The notes: generated by a model not told the origin, from the sequence alone. A DNA stretch of 7,793 nucleotides from CAYMKE01 sp964345135 (GCA_964345135.1 CAYFQI010000140.1:1-7793); one strand, 5' to 3'; shown: positions 1 through 7,201, numbered from the stretch's first letter. Numbers and translations: made by a program.

Positions 1-854
1 AGGAACTTCCTGAAGATATTGAATTTGATGTATTTGGAGTAGGCCACTCCAAGGGGTCAGAAGCAGCTTTTCATATGACCCGCATGCACCATCCATTAAA
101 GGGTGCTGAACTGGAAGAGATTAAAAATTATCCATATCCTGAATTACACGATGAATATAAAAATGAAGTAAAAGATGAAATTGCAACACTTCATAAAAAT
201 GGGCTGGCTACCTTTTGTAAAATGCAGATGACAGTTTGGGAAGCATCATGGTATATCCGTTCTATGGAAGAACTTATGATGGATATGATGATAGAAGATG
301 AAAAAGCAAGTATATTACTTGATAAAATAACGGAGTTTGCATGCTCAAAAGCCAGAGCATATGCAGAATGCGGGTGCGATGTATTATCACTGGGAGATGA
401 TATTGGTACTCAAAGTTCTATTATGCTGGACACGGAGCTTTGGAAAAAATGGCTTCAACCCCGTTTAAAAAAAGTTATTGACAGTGCAAAACAGGTAAAG
501 CCTGATATATTAATTTTTTACCATTCATGCGGATACATCATTCCTTTTATTGATGACCTGATTAGCACCGGTGTAGAGATATTAAACCCGGTTCAACCCG
601 AATGCATGTCGTTTGATGAGGTGCATGATAAGTTTGGCGACAGGCTGTCGTTTTGGGGAACCATTGGCACCCAGGAATTATTGCCATTTGGAACAGCAGA
701 AGAGGTCAGGAAAACCACCATTTCGAGACTTCAGAAATGCGGTAAAAAAGGAGGAATTGTCATAGGCCCTACCCATTTGGTAGAACCGGAAGTGCCATGG
801 GAAAATTTAATGGCTATCGTGGAAGGGGTTAAAGCATATGAGGAAAGTTTATAA
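1..854 (+). CDS. Uroporphyrinogen decarboxylase-family protein, 5'-partial
   Basis: The frame is open from the left edge (first full codon at base 3), so the gene starts outside the window and the Met at 75 is internal. About 284 codons of C-terminal sequence are present. The protein resembles the URO-D fold, closer to the methyltransferase-like branch (MtaA/CmuA/MtbA relatives) than to haem-pathway HemE. Visible marks are HSKGSEAAFHMTRMHHP near the start, DVLSLGDDIGTQ in the middle, a FYHSCG segment with an H-x-C pair (bases 522-530), the NPVQPE strand, and a C-terminal GPTHLVEPEVPWENL block typical of this superfamily. In corrinoid methyltransferases H-x-C plus a later Cys bind zinc; that later Cys is not evident here, where the block reads IGPTH. 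Substrate is unknown. The gene ends 3 bp from the convergent gene on the other strand. Family assignment is firm; function is open. Confidence 0.85.
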   Translation, partial: ELPEDIEFDVFGVGHSKGSEAAFHMTRMHHPLKGAELEEIKNYPYPELHDEYKNEVKDEIATLHKNGLATFCKMQMTVWEASWYIRSMEELMMDMMIEDEKASILLDKITEFACSKARAYAECGCDVLSLGDDIGTQSSIMLDTELWKKWLQPRLKKVIDSAKQVKPDILIFYHSCGYIIPFIDDLISTGVEILNPVQPECMSFDEVHDKFGDRLSFWGTIGTQELLPFGTAEEVRKTTISRLQKCGKKGGIVIGPTHLVEPEVPWENLMAIVEGVKAYEESL

Positions 855-857
855 AGA

Positions 858-2405
858 TCAGGTCTGATGCTCAACATCCAGTAGGTCATTGATTGACTTT
901 ACCGGATTGAAAGTAGCATATGGTGCTTCAACAAATATTGTATTCCATTCTGACATAGCTCCATTCCATAAGCCGGGTAATTCTTGGGCTTTTATTTCTT
1001 TGTCTCCTGCAGATTTTGTGGTGATAAAACCGGTATTGGGGTCAACAAACCGGTTAAGGTCAAATTTGTTGCCTTTGAAATCTTTTATATAACAAGCAAA
1101 ATCAGTTGGATTAAAGTGTGTAGCCCGGCCATATATTTCTTTTTTTTCAGGGTTATTCAAATCTATTTGTTTTGTTTCGGCTATTTGAAGTGATATGGTT
1201 CCATCCGGATTTTTTGCCCAAAAAGGGCCACCTCCTGTATCCCCGTGAGCTTTTACCATCCCTCCAACACGTACAGGCCGGTTTAGCTTTTTGAATAAAT
1301 AATTGATAACCATGTTTCTATCTTTCTTGTCAAAGTCATCGGGAGGAATAATGCAGAGCTTTTCTTTTGTATATGCAAGGATTTCGTCAATAAGTTCATC
1401 GGTTATATTCCGCGGGTTTTCTAATTTTTCTAAATACTCGTGTATTTGTTGAATAAAATCCATTAGTACCCCACCTAAAACCTTTTTATAGGTTTCCATT
1501 AAAGATTTTAACCTGTCAGGGACAATATTATCAATGTTTTTAATGAAAATAATATTTTTTTCAAGCGAATTTAGATTACCCAATAAAGCACCATGCCCCC
1601 CCGGCCTGAAAAATAATTCACCTTTTTCAGTTCTGAAAGGCTCATTGTCCATGTTAACGGCTATGGTATCGGTAGCAGAGTTTTGCTCTGAAAACGTGAC
1701 CGTGTATTTTACCTTGTATTTTTTTTCATATTGTTTGATGATCTTATTAAGATAGTCTTCAAATAGTTTCCTGTGCCTGGGTAAAACCGTAAAATGAACG
1801 TCAACAAATCCTGTTTTGTATTTGGCATAGAGAGCGCCCTCTACCATATGGTCTTCTAAAGGGGTTCTGCTATGGTTTTTATATTTATGAAATTTTATCA
1901 GTGCTTTTGGTAAATACCCATAATTTAACCCATCTTCAGTTAAAAGATAATGCAATAAAGTATTGTATTTATTATTCTCGATAAGCCTGTCAGATGTGAG
2001 TTCATGCTTTTTTAAAACATCTTTGAGGTCACTATAAAATGGGAATGACTTCAGGTTTGAGAAAAAATGGTTTAATGATTCATTGTTTTTTACAACTTTT
2101 TGAATATTATCGTTTTGTTCATCATAATTGTTATACAACTCGTATAAAAATTTAAACATACGGGTAGCGGCTCCCGAAGCAGGTACAAATTTAATAACAG
2201 ACGTTTTTTCGAGGCTGTTCTGGTATTTTGTTACCTTTTGAATTGTCTCGTCGTCAGAGAGTTGTATGATTCCGTCATGTACTAAAGCGGGCTTTTGAAT
2301 ATCCAGAGACGGGAACCCTTCTTTAAAATTTTCAAGTTGTTTATTAATTTGTTCTATAGGTACTTGTTTTTCTTCTAATTTATTTATCTCTTTTTCTGTA
2401 ATCAT
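858..2405 (-). CDS. DUF4301-type protein, nucleotidyltransferase-like
   Basis: A full-length 515-aa cytoplasmic protein with no signal peptide or membrane segment. I recognise it as the DUF4301 family of Bacteroidota, which has no established function that I know of. Motifs resemble GT-A-type nucleotidyltransferases: KFVPASGAATRMFK (residues 72-85) looks like the G-x-G-(T/A)-R nucleotide-binding loop; LPKALIKFHKY (165-175) resembles the PK-containing block that follows it; RPGGHGALLGNLN (267-279) and FIKNIDNIVPD (287-297) recall the UDP-sugar pyrophosphorylase PPGxG and NxDN elements. A very conserved-looking VRVGGMVKAHGDTGGGPFWA segment lies at 378-397. The first 60 residues are helical and charged. 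The start ATG (2403-2405) is the first in frame after the AT-rich spacer. It stands alone: convergent with the URO-D gene (3 bp apart) and divergent from sodC. The family call is from memory; the nucleotidyltransferase role is inference from motif similarity. Confidence 0.8.
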   Translation of the reverse strand: MITEKEINKLEEKQVPIEQINKQLENFKEGFPSLDIQKPALVHDGIIQLSDDETIQKVTKYQNSLEKTSVIKFVPASGAATRMFKFLYELYNNYDEQNDNIQKVVKNNESLNHFFSNLKSFPFYSDLKDVLKKHELTSDRLIENNKYNTLLHYLLTEDGLNYGYLPKALIKFHKYKNHSRTPLEDHMVEGALYAKYKTGFVDVHFTVLPRHRKLFEDYLNKIIKQYEKKYKVKYTVTFSEQNSATDTIAVNMDNEPFRTEKGELFFRPGGHGALLGNLNSLEKNIIFIKNIDNIVPDRLKSLMETYKKVLGGVLMDFIQQIHEYLEKLENPRNITDELIDEILAYTKEKLCIIPPDDFDKKDRNMVINYLFKKLNRPVRVGGMVKAHGDTGGGPFWAKNPDGTISLQIAETKQIDLNNPEKKEIYGRATHFNPTDFACYIKDFKGNKFDLNRFVDPNTGFITTKSAGDKEIKAQELPGLWNGAMSEWNTIFVEAPYATFNPVKSINDLLDVEHQT

Positions 2406-2718
2406 ATTTATTTAATTAATGATTTTACAAAGCAAATATAATCAGCATTGATCATTTGTATAAATGAAAATTCGTTTTTTTTGTTAAAAAAACAAATATA
2501 TATTGATATTTAGATTTTTAAGAACACTGATTTTTTAGAAAATGTTTAATTCTGCTTTTTATTTTTATTGTAATCAGTTTTTGTTTAAAATCAGATTTTA
2601 TAATTTTAAATTCATTATTGTAAAAGTAGTATAAAATCCCTGATAAAAAAATGGCTTTTTGGAATAAGATTTGTTATTTGTTCAGTGTATTTGATTGTAT
2701 CATTAAAAATTTAATTTC
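2406..2718. other. AT-rich divergent spacer between the DUF4301-type gene and sodC
   Basis: These 313 bases hold no convincing reading frame and are extremely AT-rich with many T and A runs. The spacer should carry both divergent promoters. On the minus strand there are two identical TATATTTG octamers (plus-strand CAAATATA at 2433-2440 and 2493-2500) matching the Bacteroidota -7 consensus TAnnTTTG. On the plus strand the best sodC candidate is TGTATTTG at 2686-2693, one mismatch from consensus, 25 bases before the ATG; the nearest upstream TTG (2659-2661) is too far away for a normal -33 spacing. A short TTTGTT/AACAAA hairpin sits near 2480-2496. No RNA gene was recognised. Confidence 0.6.
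2433..2440 (-). promoter_or_regulatory. Candidate -7 element for the DUF4301-type gene
   Basis: Read on the minus strand this is TATATTTG, an exact match to the Bacteroidota -7 consensus TAnnTTTG. It lies 27 bases upstream of the start codon, which would give a short leader. No clear TTG -33 element is seen 19-21 bases further upstream, and such octamers arise easily by chance in AT-rich DNA. A second identical copy lies at 2493-2500. Confidence 0.3.
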
Positions 2719-3276
2719 ATGAAAAAAAATATTATTTTTTGTATTTGCCTGTTGTCTTTTATTATGAGTTGTAATCAAACAGGACAAAAAGAAAAAAAGG
2801 ATGAAGCTAAAAGAGAAAAAACAGATACACTTAAAGCGGAAGCTTTATTGACCCCTGCAAGTGGTTCGAATGCATCAGGAAAAGTTGTGTTTAAGCAAAT
2901 TGGCGATAGCATTAAATTTATATTGGACATTCGTCAAGTAACACCGGGAATTCATGCTGTTCATTTGCATGAAAAAGGTGATTGCAGTGCCAAAAATGCT
3001 TCTTCAGCAGGGGGGCATTGGAATCCGGACAATAAAAAGCATGGAAAAAGAGGAGAAGGAGAATATCATAAGGGTGATATTGATAATTTTATTGTAAGAG
3101 AAGATAGTATAGGGTATTTTGAAATGATTGTTGGCGGTTGGACAATCGGCGGGCCAGAGGAATCAAATATCCTGAATAAGGCAGTCATTGTACATGCCAA
3201 TGCTGATGATTTTTCTACTCAACCAACAGGGGATGCCGGGCCAAGGATTGCCTGCGGAGTCATAAAAATAAAATAA
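2719..3276 (+). CDS. sodC: Cu,Zn superoxide dismutase, predicted lipoprotein
   Basis: This 185-aa protein converts superoxide to hydrogen peroxide and oxygen in the cell envelope. Residues 1-17 form a lipoprotein signal (Lys-Lys, hydrophobic core, IMSC lipobox) with the lipidated Cys at 18, followed by a charged Lys/Glu linker to about residue 40. The SOD fold follows with a full ligand set: copper ligands H82, H84, H100 and H159; zinc ligands H100 (bridging), H108, H117 and D120; the disulfide pair C89 and C179; and the active-site Arg R176 in GPRIACGVI. The electrostatic loop reads NADDFSTQPTGDAG. Length and motifs fit bacterial SodC, so it should be active. It is divergent from the DUF4301-type gene; only 4 bases separate its stop from the ndh remnant, suggesting a former two-gene operon. 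Outer-membrane versus inner-membrane anchoring cannot be decided. Confidence 0.95.
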   Translation: MKKNIIFCICLLSFIMSCNQTGQKEKKDEAKREKTDTLKAEALLTPASGSNASGKVVFKQIGDSIKFILDIRQVTPGIHAVHLHEKGDCSAKNASSAGGHWNPDNKKHGKRGEGEYHKGDIDNFIVREDSIGYFEMIVGGWTIGGPEESNILNKAVIVHANADDFSTQPTGDAGPRIACGVIKIK

Positions 3277-3280
3277 ACAA

Positions 3281-3545
3281 ATGGATGATACCTTTATTTG
3301 TATACCGAAAACGGAACTTCCACGCATTGTTTTAGGAGGTGGATGGTTTGCAGGATTCAACTTCATTAAAAAGATCAATAGATAAACGATATCAGATTGT
3401 ATTGCTCGATAAAACAAATTATATAGCGATTGAACAGGCAAAACACCTGGCTAAAAATTTTAAACGTATGGAACGAGGAAAACATGTAAAACCATTCACG
3501 TATAGAAATAAATTTTTACGGGAAGGTTTTTTAATAGAAAATTAA
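3281..3545 (+). pseudogene. ndh: Remnant of type II NADH dehydrogenase (NDH-2), internally deleted and frameshifted
   Basis: Two pieces in two frames together resemble a Bacteroidota NDH-2 (FAD-dependent NADH:quinone oxidoreductase, usually about 430 aa). The first (3281-3385) starts at an ATG and reads IPKTELPRIV, then GGGWFAGFNFIKK, a slightly damaged version of the usual PRIVxxGGGFAG FAD-binding start. Its frame then stops. The next frame (usable from about 3375 to 3545) continues with the second Rossmann strand, IVLLDKTNY. It then jumps directly to AIEQAKHLAKNFKRM and KPFTYRNK, which in intact enzymes lie near the C-terminus just before the conserved GSMATIGR stretch. About 300 or more residues, including the NADH-binding domain, are missing, as is the C-terminal membrane-associated tail. 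The frame change fits one extra base, perhaps in the A-run at 3368-3372. It cannot make a functional enzyme. The family call rests on recalled motif order. Confidence 0.8.
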
Positions 3546-3565
3546 ATTATATACCTTTGGATGTG

Positions 3566-3610
3566 AATTTAAAATCCCCTCCAATTCCTTTATACATAAG
3601 TGGCGGGAGT
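3566..3610. repeat. Possible decayed interspersed palindromic repeat
   Basis: The stretch holds AAAATCCCCTCCAATTCC and then a TTTATACATAAG centre followed by TGGCGGGAG, set in AT-rich DNA. C-rich/G-rich blocks of this style (AAATCCCC...AATTCC...TTTATAAAGGGG) recur between genes in some bacterial genomes, and this looks like a worn copy. The two halves no longer pair well. It sits between the ndh remnant and the NDK-like gene, so it may mark an old rearrangement point. This is weak pattern recognition only. Confidence 0.2.
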
Positions 3611-3689
3611 CTTTGTAATATGGGCGGAACAGAGAATATTATTTTGAATATCAAATTTTTAAAATAATCATTTAAACAAAAATCAAGAA

Positions 3690-4709
3690 ATGCATACAAC
3701 AGAATTTATTCCTTATTTGGAAAAGTTTATATATCAATTACAAGATGAACAACTATATTATGAAAATATATATAAAAATCCTAATAAAATAGAAGGAAAA
3801 AATGAATTTTTATTTTTTCTTAAACCTGAGATTACACTTAGTGACGAAGCAATAAAGCTTCCTGAAATACTCAATATTGTAATCGACAAGATGAATGAAT
3901 ACAACCTTGCCATCACCCGAATCAATGCCCTGTCGGCAAAATATTTATTTGATCATAAAATTATTGATAATCATTATGGAGTGATTAACCGGATTGCCAG
4001 TGATGCCATTAATGAAATCTCCGAAGCTGCAAGAAAACAATTTAAAACATTATACAGGGATGAACCTGAAAATACGAATATCCTGGGGGGGCTTGAATTC
4101 ATCAATGAATATCCTGATTATTCCCCTAAAGAATTAAATAAATTATGGGAACGTCATAAAGCAGACAAGCTCGCTGGAGGCACATATTGTGTCTCCCTTG
4201 AAATAGAAGGGAAAAAAGTATACCTGATAAATGGATTTCATCCTTTGCAATTAGAGCATTTCACAAAAAAAGGAAGGTCTGTCATTACGTTTAATCTAGT
4301 TTCTGACACAGATTGGCATGTGGCCAGGGAATCATTTATTGGAGCAACAAATCCTAAAGATGCAAAAAAAGGAAGTATACGGAATATTTTTGATGAACAA
4401 CAGGACAAATTGGGCTTATATATTTCCTCAAGTCGGAATGGCGCTCATTTATCAGCAGGGCCTGTTGAAGGACTGATTGAATTGATGCGATACGATTCGG
4501 ATTTTTCAAAGAATAACATCCAGAGGCCAACCAATTACCGGTTTGGTAAAAAATTGTATAACCTGTTTGAACTCGATAAAGCAGATAGGTTATTGGAAAA
4601 TCCGACCATTCATTTCAGAAATCAGGACATTTCAATTTTTGATATTACAGAGGAAAAAAATAGTGATGAAGCCCTTGAAATATTGTTTGAGAATGCTAAG
4701 AATCTGTAA
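3690..4709 (+). CDS. Enlarged nucleoside-diphosphate-kinase-like protein
   Basis: A 339-aa protein, more than twice the usual NDK length (about 140-150 aa), with NDK landmarks in order. EFLFFLKPEITLSD (39-52) matches the first NDK strand with its phosphate-binding Lys (K45). IGATNPKDAKKGSIR (217-231) matches the G-x-TNP...TIR block, with T220 and R231 in the usual 11-residue spacing. NGAHLSAGPVEGLIEL (250-265) matches the active-site loop, giving N250, catalytic His H253, S255 and E264 with exactly the spacing of N115, H118, S120 and E129 in human NDK. R213 lies one place off the usual Arg. Between the first block and the kinase core is an insertion (roughly 100-165) of helical sequence, another of about 9 residues precedes the active-site loop, and about 65 extra residues follow the core. 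The role is probably phosphate transfer between nucleotides, but activity and substrate are inference. The nitroreductase gene follows 30 bp downstream. The leader has only a weak A-rich ribosome site. Confidence 0.75.
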   Translation: MHTTEFIPYLEKFIYQLQDEQLYYENIYKNPNKIEGKNEFLFFLKPEITLSDEAIKLPEILNIVIDKMNEYNLAITRINALSAKYLFDHKIIDNHYGVINRIASDAINEISEAARKQFKTLYRDEPENTNILGGLEFINEYPDYSPKELNKLWERHKADKLAGGTYCVSLEIEGKKVYLINGFHPLQLEHFTKKGRSVITFNLVSDTDWHVARESFIGATNPKDAKKGSIRNIFDEQQDKLGLYISSSRNGAHLSAGPVEGLIELMRYDSDFSKNNIQRPTNYRFGKKLYNLFELDKADRLLENPTIHFRNQDISIFDITEEKNSDEALEILFENAKNL

Positions 4710-4739
4710 GGAATAATAAACTATAAAAATACATGAACC

Positions 4740-5489
4740 ATGTTAAACACATTGATGAACCATAAATCAATACGTTCTTATAAACCTGATCCTGTCTCAG
4801 AGAATGATTTGAACGAAATTCTTTTGGCAGGAGTCAGCGCTTCAACCATTGGAAATATGCAGTTGTATTCCATAATTGTTACTAAGGATGCGGAGAACAA
4901 GGAAAAATTGGCTCCTTTGCATTTTAATCAGTCCATGGTAACCGAGGCGCCTGTTGTACTTACTTTTTGTGCAGATATCAACAGGTTTCATAAATGGTGT
5001 GAATACCGGGATGCTGAACCGGCGTATGATAATTTCTTGTGGTTTTTTAATGCAGCCATTGATGCGTTGCTGGCTTGCCAGAATGTTTGCATTGCTGCCG
5101 AAGACAAAGGAATGGGAATTTGTTATCTTGGTACTGCTGTATATATGGCCGAAGAAATTATTAAAGCGTTGAGCCTTCCAAAAGGTGTTGTCCCGGTTAC
5201 TGCAATTGCGTTAGGATACGCTGCAGAAAACCCGGAGCTGACAAACCGGCTTCCTTTAGAAGGTGTTGTGCACATGGAAAAATATGAAGATTATACCAAG
5301 GAAGATATTGATAAAATTTATAAAGAGAAAGAAGCGCTTAAAGAAACATTTGACCTTCTTAAAGAGAATAATAAAGAAACACTGGCACAAGTATTCACTG
5401 ATAACCGGTATAAAAAAGAAGATAATCTCGTGTTTTCAAAAAAATACCTGGAAGTAATTGAAAACCAGGGAATGATGAATAATGGATAA
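4740..5489 (+). CDS. NfsA-like nitroreductase family flavoprotein
   Basis: A 249-aa FMN-dependent NAD(P)H oxidoreductase of the nitroreductase superfamily, cytoplasmic, resembling the NfsA/FRP branch. HKSIRSYKPDPV (8-19) is the N-terminal FMN-phosphate-binding block with R12. GVSASTIGNMQLYSIIV (31-47) is the next FMN-contact segment. GMGICYLG (124-131) and LPKGVVPVTAIALGYAAE (146-163) form the second half of the flavin site. The C-terminal extension beginning RLPLEGVVHMEKY (170-182), followed by charged helices, is the feature that points to the NfsA-like branch. Likely substrates are quinones, nitro-compounds or flavins; the physiological one is unknown. The ATG at 4740 is used; an in-frame ATG at 4755 (MNHKSIRSY) is a reasonable alternative because no clear ribosome site favours either. 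It is probably co-transcribed with the NDK-like gene upstream and converges with pepD, 30 bp away. Confidence 0.9.
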   Translation: MLNTLMNHKSIRSYKPDPVSENDLNEILLAGVSASTIGNMQLYSIIVTKDAENKEKLAPLHFNQSMVTEAPVVLTFCADINRFHKWCEYRDAEPAYDNFLWFFNAAIDALLACQNVCIAAEDKGMGICYLGTAVYMAEEIIKALSLPKGVVPVTAIALGYAAENPELTNRLPLEGVVHMEKYEDYTKEDIDKIYKEKEALKETFDLLKENNKETLAQVFTDNRYKKEDNLVFSKKYLEVIENQGMMNNG

Positions 5490-5519
5490 AACGGACAGAG
5501 ACAAGGTTTTTGACGAGCA

Positions 5520-6980
5520 CTATTTAAGGGGAATCTCTTTAAGCGCACTTTTTAATAAATCCCAAAACCGTTCAACAGATTTAATATTAACCCGTTCATC
5601 GGGAGAATGGGCTCCGGTGATTACCGGGCCGAATGAGATGCAATCCAGGTGAGGGAAAATGCTTCTTATGATGCCACATTCCAATCCGGCATGAACAACT
5701 TCGACTCTGGGTTCCTGCCCGTATTTATTTTTGTATACTTGTTTCATTGTATTGACGATTTCAGAATGTGTGTCCGGCTGCCATCCGGGATATGCTCCTT
5801 CTTCTTCGACCCGTGCTCCACCAAGTTCAAAAACACTTCGGATCATGTTTGACAGGTCTTTTTTTGCTGATTCTTTTGAACTACGTAGTAAATTTAAAAT
5901 TTGAATATGATCGTCATTTATAACAACAGCTGCCAAATTATTTGACGTTTCCGTGACACATTGTAATCCCGGTTCCATCCTGATAACGCCATGGGGAATT
6001 CCATAAATGATTTTGATCAATTGTCGGGCTATATTTTTGGGTATTACTGTATCTGGTATTGAGGTTTTCGTAATGCTTATTTTAAGATCAGGATCTGTTT
6101 GATTCAACTCATTGGTAAATATTTCCCGGAATTGATCAGCGGATTCATTTAAGTTTTGTTGATATTTACCTGGAACCATTATCGTGGCAAATGCTTCCCT
6201 GGGAATTGCGTTGCGAAGATTTCCGCCATTATATTTTGATATCATGGCATTCATATTATTCATGATATGCCATATAAATCTGTTTAACAACTTATTCGCA
6301 TTTCCCCTGCCTTTATGAATGTCCATACCTGAGTGGCCGCCTGTAAGGCCTGATATGGAAATATCAAATGGGATATGATCTCCGGGGGCAGGGATTGGGT
6401 TGTATCGGATTGTACCCGTGATATTTATACCACCTGCACACCCTGTAATCAACACCCCCTCTTCTTCCGTGTCTAAATTAAACAAAATATCACCAGTGAT
6501 AAATCTTTTTTTTAACTGGAAGGCACCTGTCATACCGGTTTCTTCGTCAACAGTAAATAATGCTTCCAGGGAAGGGTGTTCAATGTCTCGCGATTCGAGT
6601 ATAGCTAACATAGCTGCTACACCTATGCCATTGTCAGCACCTAACGTGGTTCCCCGTGCTGTAACCCATTCCCCTTCTTTGAATGGTTGGATTGGGTCCG
6701 TTTCAAAATCATGACCGGTGCCTTCATTTTTTTGGGGTACCATGTCAAGATGTCCCTGCAAAACAATTTTTTTTCTGTTTTCCATGCCCGGTGTTGCAGT
6801 TTTTCGGATGACCACATTTCCTGCTTTATCAACATGGGTTTCCAGCTTGTTTGACTTGCCAAAATTTTTTACATAATGTATTGCTTTGTCCTCTTTTTTT
6901 GAAGGACGGGGAATGTCTGATAAAGCTTTAAAATGTTTCCATAATAGTGATGGGTTTAATTGGGTTATGTCTTGTGCCAT
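5520..6980 (-). CDS. pepD: Cytosolic Xaa-His dipeptidase (aminoacyl-histidine dipeptidase), M20C
   Basis: A complete 486-aa di-zinc peptidase that hydrolyses a broad range of dipeptides, classically Xaa-His such as carnosine. All M20 residues are present: LQGHLDM with zinc ligand H77 and D79; TTLGADNGIG with the bridging D116; TVDEETGM with general base E146 and ligand E147; FNLDTEEEG with D170; and TGAHSPDE with H458. These positions are each exactly three less than those of characterised PepD enzymes (H80, D119, E149/E150, D173, H461), so the alignment is nearly gap-free and the enzyme should be active. The lid domain holds GGHSGMDIHKGRGNAN (214-229). No signal peptide is present, so it acts in the cytoplasm. 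The start ATG gives MAQDITQLNP, the expected N-terminus. It faces the secreted repeat-protein gene across a 221-bp divergent spacer and converges on the nitroreductase. Confidence 0.97.
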   Translation of the reverse strand: MAQDITQLNPSLLWKHFKALSDIPRPSKKEDKAIHYVKNFGKSNKLETHVDKAGNVVIRKTATPGMENRKKIVLQGHLDMVPQKNEGTGHDFETDPIQPFKEGEWVTARGTTLGADNGIGVAAMLAILESRDIEHPSLEALFTVDEETGMTGAFQLKKRFITGDILFNLDTEEEGVLITGCAGGINITGTIRYNPIPAPGDHIPFDISISGLTGGHSGMDIHKGRGNANKLLNRFIWHIMNNMNAMISKYNGGNLRNAIPREAFATIMVPGKYQQNLNESADQFREIFTNELNQTDPDLKISITKTSIPDTVIPKNIARQLIKIIYGIPHGVIRMEPGLQCVTETSNNLAAVVINDDHIQILNLLRSSKESAKKDLSNMIRSVFELGGARVEEEGAYPGWQPDTHSEIVNTMKQVYKNKYGQEPRVEVVHAGLECGIIRSIFPHLDCISFGPVITGAHSPDERVNIKSVERFWDLLKSALKEIPLK

Positions 6981-7075
6981 AAGTAATTACAAATTTTATA
7001 ATTGTTTTAAAAACCGGACGATTAAATTACTGCTTAGTCAATTATAGCCGCTGTTTGTTTTGTTGATCATAAAAT

Positions 7076-7104
7076 TACAAAAATATCGGAAAGATATTTT
7101 TGTA
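7076..7104. promoter_or_regulatory. Perfect 12-bp palindrome with 5-base centre in the divergent spacer
   Basis: TACAAAAATATC (7076-7087) and GATATTTTTGTA (7093-7104) are exact reverse complements around GGAAA. It lies in the spacer between pepD (-) and the YKSEA-repeat gene (+), so it is not a terminator for either. Each arm contains TATTTTTG in outward orientation (7078-7085 on minus, 7095-7102 on plus), which matches the Bacteroidota -7 consensus TAnnTTTG. No -33 element is seen at proper distance for either direction. It may be an operator or a symmetric divergent promoter core; the function is inference. Confidence 0.5.
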
Positions 7105-7152
7105 TCCTGATTATTTATTAAGCTATTTTCTCCAAAAAATATTATCTTTCCG
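7087..7152. repeat. Long-spaced inverted repeat overlapping the palindrome
   Basis: CGGAAAGATA (7087-7096) pairs exactly with TATCTTTCCG (7143-7152) across 46 bases. The pairing extends with a 3-base bulge through the adjoining ATTTTTG and CAAAAAAT stretches. Because the left arm uses the loop and right arm of the 7076-7104 palindrome, the two structures cannot form together. A further ATTATCTTT copy follows at 7165-7173. All lie in the leader or promoter region of the YKSEA-repeat gene. Confidence 0.45.
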
Positions 7153-7201
7153 AAAACCAAAGACATTATCTTTTTAGCATTATTCATAAAATCTAAAAGT
7201 C

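Noticed and set aside
3163..3441. 92-aa minus-strand frame
   Set aside because: It is antisense to the sodC 3' end and the ndh remnant, which both have strong plus-strand family matches.
3339..3545. Stand-alone 68-aa gene on the plus strand
   Set aside because: Its sequence is the downstream frame of the NDH-2 remnant; the first residues are an out-of-frame reading of the GGGWFAG segment, so it is not an independent gene.
5490..5519. Terminator between the convergent nitroreductase and pepD genes
   Set aside because: The 30 bases contain no GC-rich hairpin with a T-run in either direction. The same holds for the 3-bp junction at 855-857.
5483..5653. Small plus-strand frame starting with ATG inside the nitroreductase stop region (MDKTDRDKVFDEHY...)
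   Set aside because: Most of it lies antisense to the intact 3' end of pepD and shows no recognisable family; the opening residues look gene-like, but nothing else supports it.
7078..7102. Confident divergent promoter pair from the two TATTTTTG octamers
   Set aside because: No TTG-type -33 element lies at a suitable distance on either strand, and the octamers are partly a consequence of the palindrome, so it was kept only as a possibility.
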